NCBI GenBank assembly: GCA_022772585.1
Contig: JALEZN010000044.1
Span: forward strand, 1-44,594
DNA length: 44,594 nt
Reading direction: 5' to 3'
From: Clostridiales bacterium
Lineage (GTDB): Bacteria > Bacillota > Clostridia > Oscillospirales > Oscillospiraceae
Made by a program: the position numbers and the translations under genes. The notes under the pieces were generated by a model, which was not told the origin of the DNA, searched no databases, and saw only the letters and a list, made by a program, of their open reading frames with translations. The stretch's first letter is position 1. Every line of letters begins with the position of its first letter. Below are positions 15,782 through 23,564 of this stretch, in pieces.

Positions 15782-16285
15782 TTAAAACTTGTTCAGGGGA
15801 ATGGAGCCGTCGTCCTTTGCCTTTTCGATGGCCCGGATGACCACATCGTAGCCGTAATCCGCATCCACCTGGATGTGGACCCGGTCGCCCACCTTCTTTC
15901 CCAGCACCGCCTTCCCCACCGGGGACTCCCGGCTGATGAGCCCGTGAAGGGCGTCCTGCCGCATGGTGGTGACGATCTGATAGGTCTCGGTCTCATCGTC
16001 CTCCTCCACATACACGGTGACCCGGTCGTAGAGCCCCACCGCGTCCTCCGCCGCCTGATCCGAGATGACCACCGCCGTGCGGATCATGTTCTCCAGGTAG
16101 CGGATGCGGCTCTCGTTCTTGTTTTTCTCCTGCTTGGCCGCCTTGTATTCAAAATTCTCGCTCAGGTCGCCGAAGGCCCGGGCCTCCTTCACTGCCTCCA
16201 GCAGTTGGGGGCGCAGCTGGATGCGGCGGTAGTCCAGCTCCTCCCGCATGAGCTGCAGGTCCTTTTGGGTCAGTTCGTTGTGCAT
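15782..16285 (-). CDS. greA: Transcript cleavage factor GreA
   Basis: A 167-residue GreA/GreB-family protein, close to the usual 158. The N-terminal coiled coil (about 1-80) carries the tip motif GDLSENFEYKAAKQ, whose acidic D and E residues enter the RNA polymerase secondary channel and stimulate cleavage of backtracked RNA. The C-terminal domain (about 90-160) has the family's GKAVLGKKVGDRVHI. GDLSENFEY has Phe where many GreA have Ala. It stands alone with its own promoter and RBS, convergent with the XRE gene. Confidence 0.92.
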   Translation of the reverse strand: MHNELTQKDLQLMREELDYRRIQLRPQLLEAVKEARAFGDLSENFEYKAAKQEKNKNESRIRYLENMIRTAVVISDQAAEDAVGLYDRVTVYVEEDDETETYQIVTTMRQDALHGLISRESPVGKAVLGKKVGDRVHIQVDADYGYDVVIRAIEKAKDDGSIPLNKF

Positions 16286-16388
16286 GTCGGTATCTCCTTT
16301 TCGCCCGGCCGGGCGCTATTCATCGTTCCGGGGCACGGCGCGTATCACGCGCCTTCCAAGAAGCATTTGCTCCTTTTGAACTTCTTTG

Positions 16389-16417
16389 ATTATAGCACGA
16401 TTGCCCCGCCGGGTCAA
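16389..16417 (-). promoter_or_regulatory. Sigma-A promoter of greA
   Basis: On the minus strand TTGACC (16412-16417) and a perfect TATAAT (16389-16394) are 17 bp apart. The -35 box touches the U-run of the upstream EI terminator. Confidence 0.82.
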
Positions 16418-16454
16418 AAAGAGGTCCGCTTCCTGTGGGAAGCGGACCTCTTTT
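16416..16454 (-). terminator. Terminator of the EI gene
   Basis: A stem of about 17 bp (AAAGAGGTCCGCTTCC pairing with GGAAGCGGACCTCTTT) lies directly after the EI stop codon. Read on the minus strand it is followed by TTTTTGAC. Confidence 0.9.
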
Positions 16455-16455
16455 C

Positions 16456-18102
16456 TTATTTCTGTTCCGCTGCCTCTCCCAGCTCCAGTCCGCACACCCG
16501 CTCCCGGGTGGGGAGGATGGCGGCGGGGCTCATGGAGAGCTCGTCGATCCCCATCCGGAGGAAGGTCTCGGTCAGGGCCGGGTCGGCGCCCAGCTCTCCG
16601 CAGATGCCGATCCAGATGCCCGCCCGGTGTGCATTCTCCGCCGCCATGGCAATGAGCTTGAGCACTGCCTCATGGGCGGGGTCGTCAAACTGCGCCACAC
16701 TGCTGTTCTGCCGGTCCAGGGCCAGGGTATACTGGGTCAGGTCGTTGGTCCCCACACTGAAGAAGTCCACCTCCCGGGCCAGGTCCCCGCTGAGGAGGGC
16801 GGCGGCGGGAGTCTCGATCATGATGCCCAGCTCCACGTTCCCGTCAAAGGGGACGCCTTCTTCCTTCAGTTCCTGCCGGACCTCTTCGGCGATGGTTTTG
16901 ATCTGCCGCACCTCGGACACATGGGTGATCATGGGGAACATGATGGCCAGCCTGCCGTATGCCGACGCCCGGTATAAAGCCCGCAGCTGGGTGCGGAACA
17001 CCTCCGGCCGGGTGAGGCAGATACGGATGGCCCGCATACCCATGGCGGGATTCTCCTCCCGGGGGAGCCGGAAGTAGTCCGCCTGTTTGTCTGCGCCGAT
17101 ATCCAGGGTACGGATGACCACCCGTTTCCCCTCCATCCGCTCCAGCACATCCCGGTAGGCCGCAAATTGCGTCTCTTCATCGGGGTAATCCCGGCTCTGG
17201 AGATAGAGGAACTCGCTGCGGAAGAGTCCGATGCCCTCGGCGTCTCCCTCCAGGGCAAGGGCCACATCCTGGGGCCCGCCCACGTTGGCGCACAGTTCCA
17301 CCCGCCGGCCGTCCCGGGTGACGCTGGCCTTGCCCCGGTAGCGCCCGGTCCGCGCCCGGCCGGCATCCTCGTCCGCCTTCAGAGCGGCAAATTCCGTTCG
17401 GACGGCCTCGTCCGGGTCCAGCACCACCAGTCCGCGCTCGCCGTCCACCGCCGCCTCACGGCCGTCCAGCTCCGGGCCCAGTGCTTCTCCCAGCCCCACC
17501 ACCGCCGGTATGCCCATGGTGCGGGCAAAGATGGCAGTGTGGGAGTTGGCCGATCCGCCTGATGTAAGGAAGGCCAGCACCTTGCTCCGGTCCAGCCGCG
17601 CCGTCTCACTGGGAGCCAGGTCATCGGCTGCCACCACCACAGGCTCGCTGCCGAAGAGAGCCCCCTCGTCGGTATGGGTCAGGATGCGGACCAGCCGGCG
17701 GCCCACGTCCAGTACATCGGCGGAGCGGGCCTGCATGTACTCGTCATCCATGGCGGCAAATGCGGCGGCCGCCTCCTTGGCGGCGGCGTCCACGGCATAC
17801 TCGGCGCAGAGACATTCTCCCTCGATGCGTGCCCGGACGGCGTCAGTAAAATCCGGATCCTCCAGCATCATCTCATGGATCTGAAAGAGAAGGGCATTCT
17901 CCTCCCCCAGGGTGGACAGCGTCTCCGCATAGAGCTGCTCCAGTTCCTCCGCAGCCTGGCCGCAGGCTTTCTCAAACCGCTCCAGCTCCGCCGGAACATC
18001 CGAGATGGCGGAGGGCTCGATCTCCTGGCCGGACCGGCGGTAAAAGGCCACTTTTCCCAAAGCAGTGCCCCGGCTCACTCCCTGACCGTTGAGTGTTGTC
18101 AT
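16456..18102 (-). CDS. ptsI: Phosphoenolpyruvate-protein phosphotransferase (PTS enzyme I)
   Basis: A 548-residue enzyme I. It takes the phosphate from PEP onto His188 (GGSANSHTAIFARTMGIPAV) and passes it to HPr. The order is typical: HPr-binding and swivel domains (about 1-225), then the PEP-binding TIM barrel with FRSEFLY, the KQADYFRLPREENPAMGMRA segment and the late Cys loop GICGELGADP. Length is slightly below the usual 570. I prefer ATG at 18102 (GGAG 9 bases upstream); a TTG at 18117 is possible. It lies on the same strand as, and downstream of, the PTS operon at 18.5-23.3 kb, but is separated by a terminator and a hairpin array. It may therefore have its own promoter. Confidence 0.93.
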   Translation of the reverse strand: MTTLNGQGVSRGTALGKVAFYRRSGQEIEPSAISDVPAELERFEKACGQAAEELEQLYAETLSTLGEENALLFQIHEMMLEDPDFTDAVRARIEGECLCAEYAVDAAAKEAAAAFAAMDDEYMQARSADVLDVGRRLVRILTHTDEGALFGSEPVVVAADDLAPSETARLDRSKVLAFLTSGGSANSHTAIFARTMGIPAVVGLGEALGPELDGREAAVDGERGLVVLDPDEAVRTEFAALKADEDAGRARTGRYRGKASVTRDGRRVELCANVGGPQDVALALEGDAEGIGLFRSEFLYLQSRDYPDEETQFAAYRDVLERMEGKRVVIRTLDIGADKQADYFRLPREENPAMGMRAIRICLTRPEVFRTQLRALYRASAYGRLAIMFPMITHVSEVRQIKTIAEEVRQELKEEGVPFDGNVELGIMIETPAAALLSGDLAREVDFFSVGTNDLTQYTLALDRQNSSVAQFDDPAHEAVLKLIAMAAENAHRAGIWIGICGELGADPALTETFLRMGIDELSMSPAAILPTRERVCGLELGEAAEQK

Positions 18103-18152
18103 ACTATCACGCTCCAAATTCGCGGTGGTAATACTCTTCTTTCATAAAACCA

Positions 18153-18180
18153 TTTTTAAATGTTTTTATGACGGTGTCAA
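18153..18180 (-). promoter_or_regulatory. Weak candidate promoter of ptsI
   Basis: On the minus strand a perfect TTGACA (18175-18180) is 16 bp from TAAAAA (18153-18158), a poor -10 with four of six matches. It is the only reasonable pair upstream of ptsI. Confidence 0.4.
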
Positions 18181-18440
18181 GCACCGTGCTGCCAAAGGCG
18201 GCACAAAAAAGTATTGACGATGTTTTCATACTGATTTCAAATAAAATGCTTTATTTGAAATCCCGCGCGCTGCGCACGCTGGTGCCGCACATACGTGCGT
18301 CACGGCGTCTCATAAAAACCGGACGCGCTTCACGCTGTAAAAAGCTTTTCAAGCTTTTTACAGGTTTTTGTATCAGCGGCTTTGCCGCCGGACCGCATCT
18401 TGCGGCCCGATAAAACGGTCCAGCTGTTTTATCGAAAACC
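18172..18440. other. Array of at least seven consecutive hairpins, non-coding
   Basis: This gap between the IID gene and ptsI has no credible coding sequence but is packed with inverted repeats. They are: 18172-18186 (CGGTG/CACCG); 18186-18204 (GTGCTGCC/GGCGGCAC); 18233-18262 (13-bp perfect, GATTTCAAATAAA, loop ATGC); 18286-18299 (CGCAC/GTGCG); 18335-18363 (13-bp perfect, CTGTAAAAAGCTT, loop TTC); 18376-18388 (GCGGC/GCCGC); 18393-18405 (CCGC/GCGG); and 18408-18434 (CGATAAAAC/GTTTTATCG plus inner pairs). AT-rich and GC-rich stems alternate. None has a U-run. It may be a structured RNA or a palindromic repeat element; I recognise no family. Confidence 0.75.
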
Positions 18441-18442
18441 AG

Positions 18443-18478
18443 TATAAAAAGGACCGGGCGGCGCGGAACGCCGCCCGG
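18443..18478 (-). terminator. Terminator of the PTS operon
   Basis: A perfect 10-bp stem CCGGGCGGCG/CGCCGCCCGG (18454-18463 with 18469-18478). On the minus strand it is followed by TCCTTTTTATA. It lies 20 bp after the IID stop codon. Confidence 0.88.
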
Positions 18479-18497
18479 CACGGATCCGTTCGGGTGC

Positions 18498-19337
18498 TTA
18501 GAAAATACCGATCAGGCCGCCAACAAAGCCGATCACGACAATGCCGAGCATGATCTGCAGCGAGGAGAACTTTTTCTTGCTCAGCAGGGCAAAGACGCCC
18601 AGCGTAACCGCCAGGGGCAGCAGATTGGGCATGATCGCGTCAAAGATGGAGGACTGAAGATCAAACGCGGAGTCACCGATGTTAAAGTTGATCTTCAGGC
18701 TGAAGGACACGTAGGAGGAGATGAGGCCGCCCATGACAGTGCAGCCCAGGATACCGGCCGCGCTGATCAGGCGCTTCATTTTGCCGCCGGCCAGCACAGC
18801 GGTGACCGCATTGCTGCCCAGCTGATAGCCCTTCATCCAGAAATAGCGGGCGATCAGGATCAGGACCAGCGGAAGGCCGAACAGCACGAGCAGGGAGCCG
18901 AAGACGTTGCCCGCGGCAGCCAGGCTGATGCCCAAAGCCACGATCAGGGGGATGATCACGCCCTGGTCCAGCGCGTCGCCGATGCCTGCCAGGGGGCCCA
19001 TCAGGCCGGTCTTGACCGAGTTGATGGCGTCATCGCTGATCTCAGCGCCGTTGGCCTTCTCCTCCTCCATGGCCAGGACCGCGCCATGGATCAAAGTGCC
19101 GAAGTTGGGGTTGGTATTGAAGAAGACCAGATGGCGCTGAAGAGCCGCGATCTTGTCTTCCTTCTTGGGATAGAGCTTTGCCAGAGCGGGAGCCATGCAG
19201 TGGGCGAAAGCGCCGCCCTGCATACGCTCGTAGTTGTAGTTGGCATGGGAGAAGAACTGCCACAGCCAGTAGGAATGGGAGACGTCCTTCTTGGTGAGCT
19301 TGATCTTTTTCTCCGTGTTCACAGTGTTATCCGTCAT
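18498..19337 (-). CDS. PTS mannose/fructose/sorbose-family IID component
   Basis: A 279-residue membrane protein of the IID family (EIID, ManZ-like). The N-terminal soluble part contains SYWLWQFFSHANYNYERMQG, typical of the family. The region GLMGPLAGIGDALDQG (about 125-140) is the conserved loop near the substrate path, and hydrophobic segments fill the C-terminal half. With IIC it forms the sugar channel. Its start overlaps the IIC gene by 11 bp (ATG at 19337), which implies translational coupling; an in-frame ATG at 19346 is closer to AAGGAGG but too near it. It is the last gene of the operon. Confidence 0.92.
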   Translation of the reverse strand: MTDNTVNTEKKIKLTKKDVSHSYWLWQFFSHANYNYERMQGGAFAHCMAPALAKLYPKKEDKIAALQRHLVFFNTNPNFGTLIHGAVLAMEEEKANGAEISDDAINSVKTGLMGPLAGIGDALDQGVIIPLIVALGISLAAAGNVFGSLLVLFGLPLVLILIARYFWMKGYQLGSNAVTAVLAGGKMKRLISAAGILGCTVMGGLISSYVSFSLKINFNIGDSAFDLQSSIFDAIMPNLLPLAVTLGVFALLSKKKFSSLQIMLGIVVIGFVGGLIGIF

Positions 19338-20088
19338 AGCCGACATCCTCCTCCTTGTTGTTGTAAATGAGGTACACGGCGGCAAAAGCCAGGCCGAACA
19401 GGGCCACGCCGATGATGCTCAGGTTGAAATAGGCCACCAGCAGGAAGCCGATCAGCAGGAAGGGCAGCGTGTCCATCTTGAGGATGGCGCGCAGGTTGAG
19501 GCCAATGCCCAGGGCGGGCAGCAGACCGCCTACCACAGAGAAGGCGTTGATGACATTCGTGCCCTCAACGGCCGCCAGGAAGGTCTCCATCAGAGGCACG
19601 CCGGCCATCAGGATGACCAGAGCCACGATCACTTTGAATACCAGCATCATGACCGCGCTGGGCAGCCAGTTCATGAGCATGACGCCCTTCTCGTCGCCCT
19701 TGGCGGCGAAGCTGTCAGCCCAGTGGACAAAGAAGGAGTCGATGGTCATCTTGCCGACCCACCAGATGGTGCCGAACAGGCCCAGAGGCACGGCGATGGC
19801 CAGGGCCACCTCGGTGCTCACGTTGGTCGCCAGCGCCAGGGCGGTGCCGATGTAACCGGCGATGGCCATGTCGGAGGGCATGGAGCCGCCCACATTCAGA
19901 TGGCCCAGGTAGATGAGGTTAATGGTCGCGCCGATGACCGCGCCCTCAACAGGCCGTCCCATGACCAGGCCGGTCAGGAAGCCGGCCACCACGGGACGCT
20001 GCAGTACGTAGTAGCCCTCGCCGAAGAACCACGGCGCGTCGGACAGGTAGTACAGGATACCGACGAGTAGTGCTTGGATCCAACTCAT
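19327..20088 (-). CDS. PTS mannose/fructose/sorbose-family IIC component
   Basis: A 253-residue polytopic membrane protein of the ManY/IIC family. It begins with a hydrophobic WIQALLVGILYYLSD, then RPVVAGFLTGLVMGRPVEGA and GATINLIYLGHLNVGGSMPS, the family signature around the substrate site. It is the transport channel subunit; its phosphoryl partners are IIB and IIA. RBS GAGGAGG precedes the ATG. The 161-bp gap from the IIB gene contains two hairpins. The family transports mannose, fructose, sorbose, N-acetylgalactosamine or Amadori compounds; the sequence does not decide among them. Confidence 0.92.
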   Translation of the reverse strand: MSWIQALLVGILYYLSDAPWFFGEGYYVLQRPVVAGFLTGLVMGRPVEGAVIGATINLIYLGHLNVGGSMPSDMAIAGYIGTALALATNVSTEVALAIAVPLGLFGTIWWVGKMTIDSFFVHWADSFAAKGDEKGVMLMNWLPSAVMMLVFKVIVALVILMAGVPLMETFLAAVEGTNVINAFSVVGGLLPALGIGLNLRAILKMDTLPFLLIGFLLVAYFNLSIIGVALFGLAFAAVYLIYNNKEEDVGYDG

Positions 20089-20249
20089 AATGATTTACCT
20101 CCTCTTATTTGTCTCATCGACCATTGGAATGTATATAAAAGCGTCGGGCGCCTGCCCTTCGCCAGCTCCCGGCGGGAGCGGGGATACATGCCCGGGATGA
20201 GGAGTGCGCTCTGCGGCCGGCTCTCTCCTGCCGGCCTTGGGCCGTCTTC
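20089..20249 (-). other. Intercistronic gap with two GC hairpins
   Basis: Between IIB and IIC the transcript can fold GGCCGGC/GCCGGCC (20215-20221 with 20230-20236, 8-base loop) right after the IIB stop codon. It can also fold GCTCCC/GGGAGC (20165-20170 with 20174-20179). Neither has a U-run, so they may set mRNA processing or relative abundance rather than end transcription. No gene is seen. Confidence 0.55.
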
Positions 20250-20723
20250 TTACAGCTTCACCTTGTCGATCTCGATGCACTTGCCGTCGGGCACGATCTG
20301 GCAGAATACCCGGATACCCCTGGCGGCAATGGCCTTGAGCTGTTCCAGCTCCTCCGGGGAGACCTGGATATTGCGCAGGATCATCTTACGGCCGGCCACA
20401 TAGCCCATGCCGCCCAGGTTCAGCTCCTTCATCTCCACGCCGCTGTTGAGCAGTTTCTCCATGACGTCAGGCGTCTTGGCAAGTACGATGGTACGCATCT
20501 CGGGGGGATCATTTTTGATGGCATCCACAGCCTGCTCCACCGTGAGGATGGAGACATCGCAGCCCTTGGGGACCGCCATCTTCATGACCTGGCACATGAA
20601 GGCGTCCTTAGCCACCTTATCGTCCACAACGAAGATGCGGTTGGCCTTGTACACCTTGGACCAGCCGGTCATCACCTGGCCGTGGATCAGTCGGTCGTCG
20701 ATGCGGTAGAATACTACACTCAT
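20250..20723 (-). CDS. PTS mannose-family IIB component
   Basis: A 157-residue cytoplasmic phosphocarrier. His14 in RIDDRLIHGQVMTGW is the phosphorylation site that receives phosphate from IIA and gives it to the incoming sugar. Length and the closing segment match the ManX-IIB/SorB family. The start codon overlaps the end of the IIA gene by 4 bp (ATGA type), so the two are coupled. Here IIA and IIB are separate proteins, unlike the fused ManX of E. coli. Confidence 0.94.
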   Translation of the reverse strand: MSVVFYRIDDRLIHGQVMTGWSKVYKANRIFVVDDKVAKDAFMCQVMKMAVPKGCDVSILTVEQAVDAIKNDPPEMRTIVLAKTPDVMEKLLNSGVEMKELNLGGMGYVAGRKMILRNIQVSPEELEQLKAIAARGIRVFCQIVPDGKCIEIDKVKL

Positions 20724-21133
20724 TCCGATGCGCTCCTTTCTTTGATCACGTCGTCCGCACTGATGAAGCCCTCCCGACCTGCCTCGATCCCCGCGGAGAT
20801 GAGCTCCTGCACGTTCATCTCCTCCCGGAGGGTAAGGATCTCCAGCAGCGCCGGAAGATTATAACCGGACAGGGCGTGCACGCCCCGCTTCATCACCATC
20901 AGCATCGCGGTATTGGAAGGGGTCCCGCTGGACAGGTCGGCCAGGATCAGGGTGTTGTCCGCTTCTCCGAACTCGTCGATGGCCTGCTCCAGCTTTTCGG
21001 CGAAGGTATCCACCGTATCGCCGGGGTACAGGCCGAACACGGCCAGCTTTTCCTGGGCGCCCAGGATCATTTCGGCGGCCTCCCGCATACCGGCGGCAAA
21101 GGCTCCATGGCTAATCAGAATCAGATTGATCAC
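20720..21133 (-). CDS. PTS mannose-family IIA component
   Basis: A 137-residue cytoplasmic IIA protein. His9 in ILISHGAFAAGM takes phosphate from HPr. LADLSSGTPSNTAM (about residues 65-78) is the usual glycine-rich loop near the active site. Length is normal for a free IIA. It follows the dehydrogenase gene after 40 bp and overlaps IIB, so the whole set from HPr to IID is one operon. Confidence 0.94.
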   Translation of the reverse strand: MINLILISHGAFAAGMREAAEMILGAQEKLAVFGLYPGDTVDTFAEKLEQAIDEFGEADNTLILADLSSGTPSNTAMLMVMKRGVHALSGYNLPALLEILTLREEMNVQELISAGIEAGREGFISADDVIKERSASE

Positions 21134-21173
21134 AGTGTTTCCGTTCCTTTCCTCTGGGCGTTGCCCACGGCGT

Positions 21174-22226
21174 TCAGTCTCCGCTCAGATCGATGAGCAC
21201 ACGGTAGGTCTCGGGGCTGGCGGCCCGCTCGAAGGCCTTCTGGCACTCGCTCAGGTCATAGCGCTCCGTGATGAAGGGTGCCACCTCGATGAGGTGATAG
21301 CCCAGCAGCCGGGAAGCGGTCCAGAAGTTCTTGGCGGTGGGGCTGTAGGAGCCTGTGATGCGCTTCTCGCTGTAGTGGATCTTGTTGGGGTCGATCTGGA
21401 TGGGTCCGCTGGGATGGAAGGAGCCATAGTAGACCATACGTCCCCGCTTGGCCAGGCACTCCAGATAATCCTGGGCCAGCGAGAGGACATTGACGGTGTA
21501 GAAGCACACATGGGCGCCCCGGCCGCCGGTCAGCGATTTGATGGTCTCAATGGGATCGCAGCTCATGGGGTCGATCACCACGTCGGCGCCCATCTCCCTG
21601 GCCTTGTTCCGGCGGGCCTCGTCGGGCTCCACCAGGATGGTGCGGGCGCCCCGCTTCTTGCACAGCACATTGTGGAGCTGGCCCATGATGCCGCCGCCCA
21701 CGATGACCACGTCCTCGCCGAACTCCACCTCGGCCTGGTCCAGACTGCCCAGGCAGCAGGCCAGAGGCTCGGCAAAGGCGGCGGTGGCCAGATCGGCGTT
21801 CTCGTCGGGAAGGGCGTATACCCGGTTGGAGGCAATAGCCAGATACTGGGCAAAGCCGCCGGTGCCGGGGATGCCGTCGAAGGTGCGGCCCTTGGACTTG
21901 CCGGTACACTCGTTGTCGTGGCCCCGGTAGCACTGCTCGCACTGTCCGCAGCTGTCATATGTCTTGACCACTACCCGCTGACCCACCTTCAGGTCGGTGA
22001 TGGTATCCGCCCCGATGGCGGCCACGGTGCCCGATACTTCATGGCCGGGGACAAAGGGCAGCGCCACATCTCCGCCGGCAAAGATCCGCTGCTCCCAGGT
22101 GCAGATGAGACACTTCTCAATACGCACCAGCACCTCGCCCGCGGCAGGCGTGGGGGTGGTGATCTCCCTCACCTCGGCCTTGCGGGGCTCGGTGATAATG
22201 ATGGCTTTCATTTTTTCGGGAATCAT
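21174..22226 (-). CDS. Zinc-dependent medium-chain dehydrogenase (sorbitol/threonine dehydrogenase type)
   Basis: A 350-residue NAD(P)-dependent alcohol dehydrogenase. Probable catalytic zinc ligands are Cys42 (ICTWEQ, replacing the usual ICGTD), His62 and Glu63 (PGHE). The structural zinc site is complete: Cys93, Cys96, Cys99, Cys107 in CGQCEQCYRGHDNEC. The Rossmann motif VVIVGGGIMGQ is near 173. In a PTS operon, such an enzyme usually oxidises a sugar-alcohol phosphate to a keto-sugar phosphate before aldolase cleavage (as GatD does); that is inference. RBS AGGAGG is upstream. The gene lies 28 bp after the aldolase gene. Confidence 0.9.
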   Translation of the reverse strand: MIPEKMKAIIITEPRKAEVREITTPTPAAGEVLVRIEKCLICTWEQRIFAGGDVALPFVPGHEVSGTVAAIGADTITDLKVGQRVVVKTYDSCGQCEQCYRGHDNECTGKSKGRTFDGIPGTGGFAQYLAIASNRVYALPDENADLATAAFAEPLACCLGSLDQAEVEFGEDVVIVGGGIMGQLHNVLCKKRGARTILVEPDEARRNKAREMGADVVIDPMSCDPIETIKSLTGGRGAHVCFYTVNVLSLAQDYLECLAKRGRMVYYGSFHPSGPIQIDPNKIHYSEKRITGSYSPTAKNFWTASRLLGYHLIEVAPFITERYDLSECQKAFERAASPETYRVLIDLSGD

Positions 22227-22254
22227 GTGGAAAACCTCCTCTGAAAACGGTTCC

Positions 22255-23028
22255 TTACAGGCCCTGGATGTCGGAAGCCTTCTTGCCGTTGTGGACCAAG
22301 TCCACCAGGGCGCGGGTCACGGCCTCGGGATCAGGGTGCTTCCAGATATTGCGGCCGATGGCCACGCCGCTGGCCCCCGCGGACATGGCCTGCTCGATGC
22401 AGACGAACAGGTCGGAGAGCTGGCTCGTCTTTTCGCCGCCCAGCACCACCACGGGCTGATAAGAGGCGTCGATGACCTGACGGAACTCCTCAGGGGTACC
22501 TGCAAAGGTAGTCTTGATGATGCTGGCGCCGTACTCGCAGCCGGTGCGGGCTGCCAGGCGGACGTTCTCCACCGTCTTGGGCACGTCACTGCCAAAGCCG
22601 CCGGGCAGCATCTCGGCCATGACGGGCATGCCCCAGGCCCTGCCCTGGGCGGCCAGATCGGCCACGTTCTTCATGCAGTCCTGCTCTGTGGGCGTGCCGG
22701 GGAAACCGTTGCAGGCCACCGCGTCGGCGCCTACGCGGAGGGCGTCCTCCACCGAGAAGAGCATCCGGGGATAGCCGTTGGCGCTGCTGGGGATGGCGGA
22801 ATAGCCGCCGTCGCACCGCAGGATCAGGCCCACATTCTTCAGGATGTCCTGATATTGATTGGCAATACCAAAGGTGGTCAGTACGGCGTCGGCGCCGCCG
22901 GCCACGATGGCCTCCAGGATCTCGCCGGTCTTATCCAGGGCAGGATTCACGTTCAGGCCCATGCCGTGATCCATGGCCGCGATCACGGTCTTCCCATCCG
23001 CCCGAAAAATACGTCCCAGTCTTCTCAT
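22255..23028 (-). CDS. Class I (DhnA/LacD-like) aldolase
   Basis: A 257-residue TIM-barrel aldolase of the DhnA/archaeal fructose-bisphosphate aldolase family, which also contains LsrF and IolJ-like enzymes. The N-terminal MDHG (Asp20) is the conserved acid motif. Lys172 in IIKTTFAGTP is the probable Schiff-base lysine. GGEKTSQ (near 200) and SGVAIGRNIW (near 230) bind phosphate. In this operon it most likely cleaves the ketose phosphate made by the dehydrogenase or the PTS itself. No sugar-phosphate kinase is present, so either a monophosphate is cleaved or a kinase is encoded elsewhere. RBS AGGAGG is ideal. Confidence 0.88.
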   Translation of the reverse strand: MRRLGRIFRADGKTVIAAMDHGMGLNVNPALDKTGEILEAIVAGGADAVLTTFGIANQYQDILKNVGLILRCDGGYSAIPSSANGYPRMLFSVEDALRVGADAVACNGFPGTPTEQDCMKNVADLAAQGRAWGMPVMAEMLPGGFGSDVPKTVENVRLAARTGCEYGASIIKTTFAGTPEEFRQVIDASYQPVVVLGGEKTSQLSDLFVCIEQAMSAGASGVAIGRNIWKHPDPEAVTRALVDLVHNGKKASDIQGL

Positions 23029-23082
23029 GATTTTTCCTCCTAAAAAACAATATCCGCTTAGAGGGGGGCCTCCAAAATTTCG

Positions 23083-23340
23083 TTACAGATTTTCCTCGCA
23101 GATCTGCCGGATCTGCTGGGAGACCTCCTGCTCATCCTTGCCCTCCGCCGTGATGGTAATGGTGTCTCCTGTTTTGATCCCCATTCCCATAACGGCCAGG
23201 ATGCGGTTGGCACTGGCCTTTTTCTCTCCCTTTGAAATCTCGATGATGGAGTGACACTGCTTGGTCAGCTTGGCGAACATCCCGGCGGGGCGTGCGTGCA
23301 TCCCCAGCTCGCTTTTCACCGTATAGGTAATTTCTTTCAC
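23083..23340 (-). CDS. HPr-like phosphocarrier with Arg46 in place of Ser46
   Basis: An 85-residue HPr. I chose GTG at 23340: AAGGAGG lies 6 bases upstream and it puts the active histidine at exactly position 15 (SELGMHARPAG), as in the family. The ATG at 23346 touches the RBS. Another ATG at 23367 would add nine residues. The site phosphorylated by HPr kinase, Ser46 (KSIMGV in Bacillus), reads N-R-I-L-A-V here, with Arg46. The protein should therefore carry phosphate from EI to IIA but escape regulation through HPr kinase and not serve as a normal CcpA co-repressor. First gene of the operon; the promoter is at 23395-23423. Confidence 0.9.
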   Translation of the reverse strand: MKEITYTVKSELGMHARPAGMFAKLTKQCHSIIEISKGEKKASANRILAVMGMGIKTGDTITITAEGKDEQEVSQQIRQICEENL

Positions 23341-23394
23341 ATCCATCCTCCTTTTCAATTTGTCCATTTTGTCAGGTTCCTCTTGACTTTACCC

Positions 23395-23423
23395 ATTATA
23401 GCTAGTGAAAAATGACATAACAA
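23395..23423 (-). promoter_or_regulatory. Promoter of the PTS operon
   Basis: On the minus strand TTGTTA (23418-23423) and a perfect TATAAT (23395-23400) are 17 bp apart, about 55 bp before the HPr start. Confidence 0.8.
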
Positions 23424-23453
23424 TGTGGTTTCCTACCAATTTTAAACGGCTCA

Positions 23454-23485
23454 TTTTGTGAACTGCTCCCAAAAGGTGCACAAAA
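23454..23485. promoter_or_regulatory. Candidate operator in the divergent regulator/PTS region
   Basis: An inverted repeat TTTTGTG (23454-23460) and CACAAAA (23479-23485), 18 bp apart, lies midway between the two divergent promoters. It could bind the PucR-type regulator. Seven-base arms in an AT-rich region are weak evidence. Confidence 0.35.
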
Positions 23486-23501
23486 ACCAAAATTCATTAT
23501 A

Positions 23502-23529
23502 TTGCTTTTTAGCGAAAATAGACTATAAT
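23502..23529 (+). promoter_or_regulatory. Promoter of the PucR-type regulator
   Basis: TTGCTT (23502-23507) and a perfect TATAAT (23524-23529) are 16 bp apart, 35 bp before the start codon. Confidence 0.75.
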
Positions 23530-23564
23530 GTTTTCAGCCTATTTTGACAGGAGGGACAGGAGAT

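Noticed and set aside
18251-18481. Open frames through the hairpin array
   Set aside because: Translations are basic low-complexity sequence produced by the palindromes, with no ribosome site.
22242-22255. A cre-like site TGAAAACGGTTCCT between the aldolase and dehydrogenase genes
   Set aside because: It misses two consensus positions, lies inside the operon and not at a promoter, and such matches are common by chance.
23346-23367. Upstream ATG starts for the HPr gene
   Set aside because: The ATG at 23346 directly abuts AAGGAGG, and the one at 23367 would move the active His away from position 15; the GTG at 23340 fits both spacing and family numbering.
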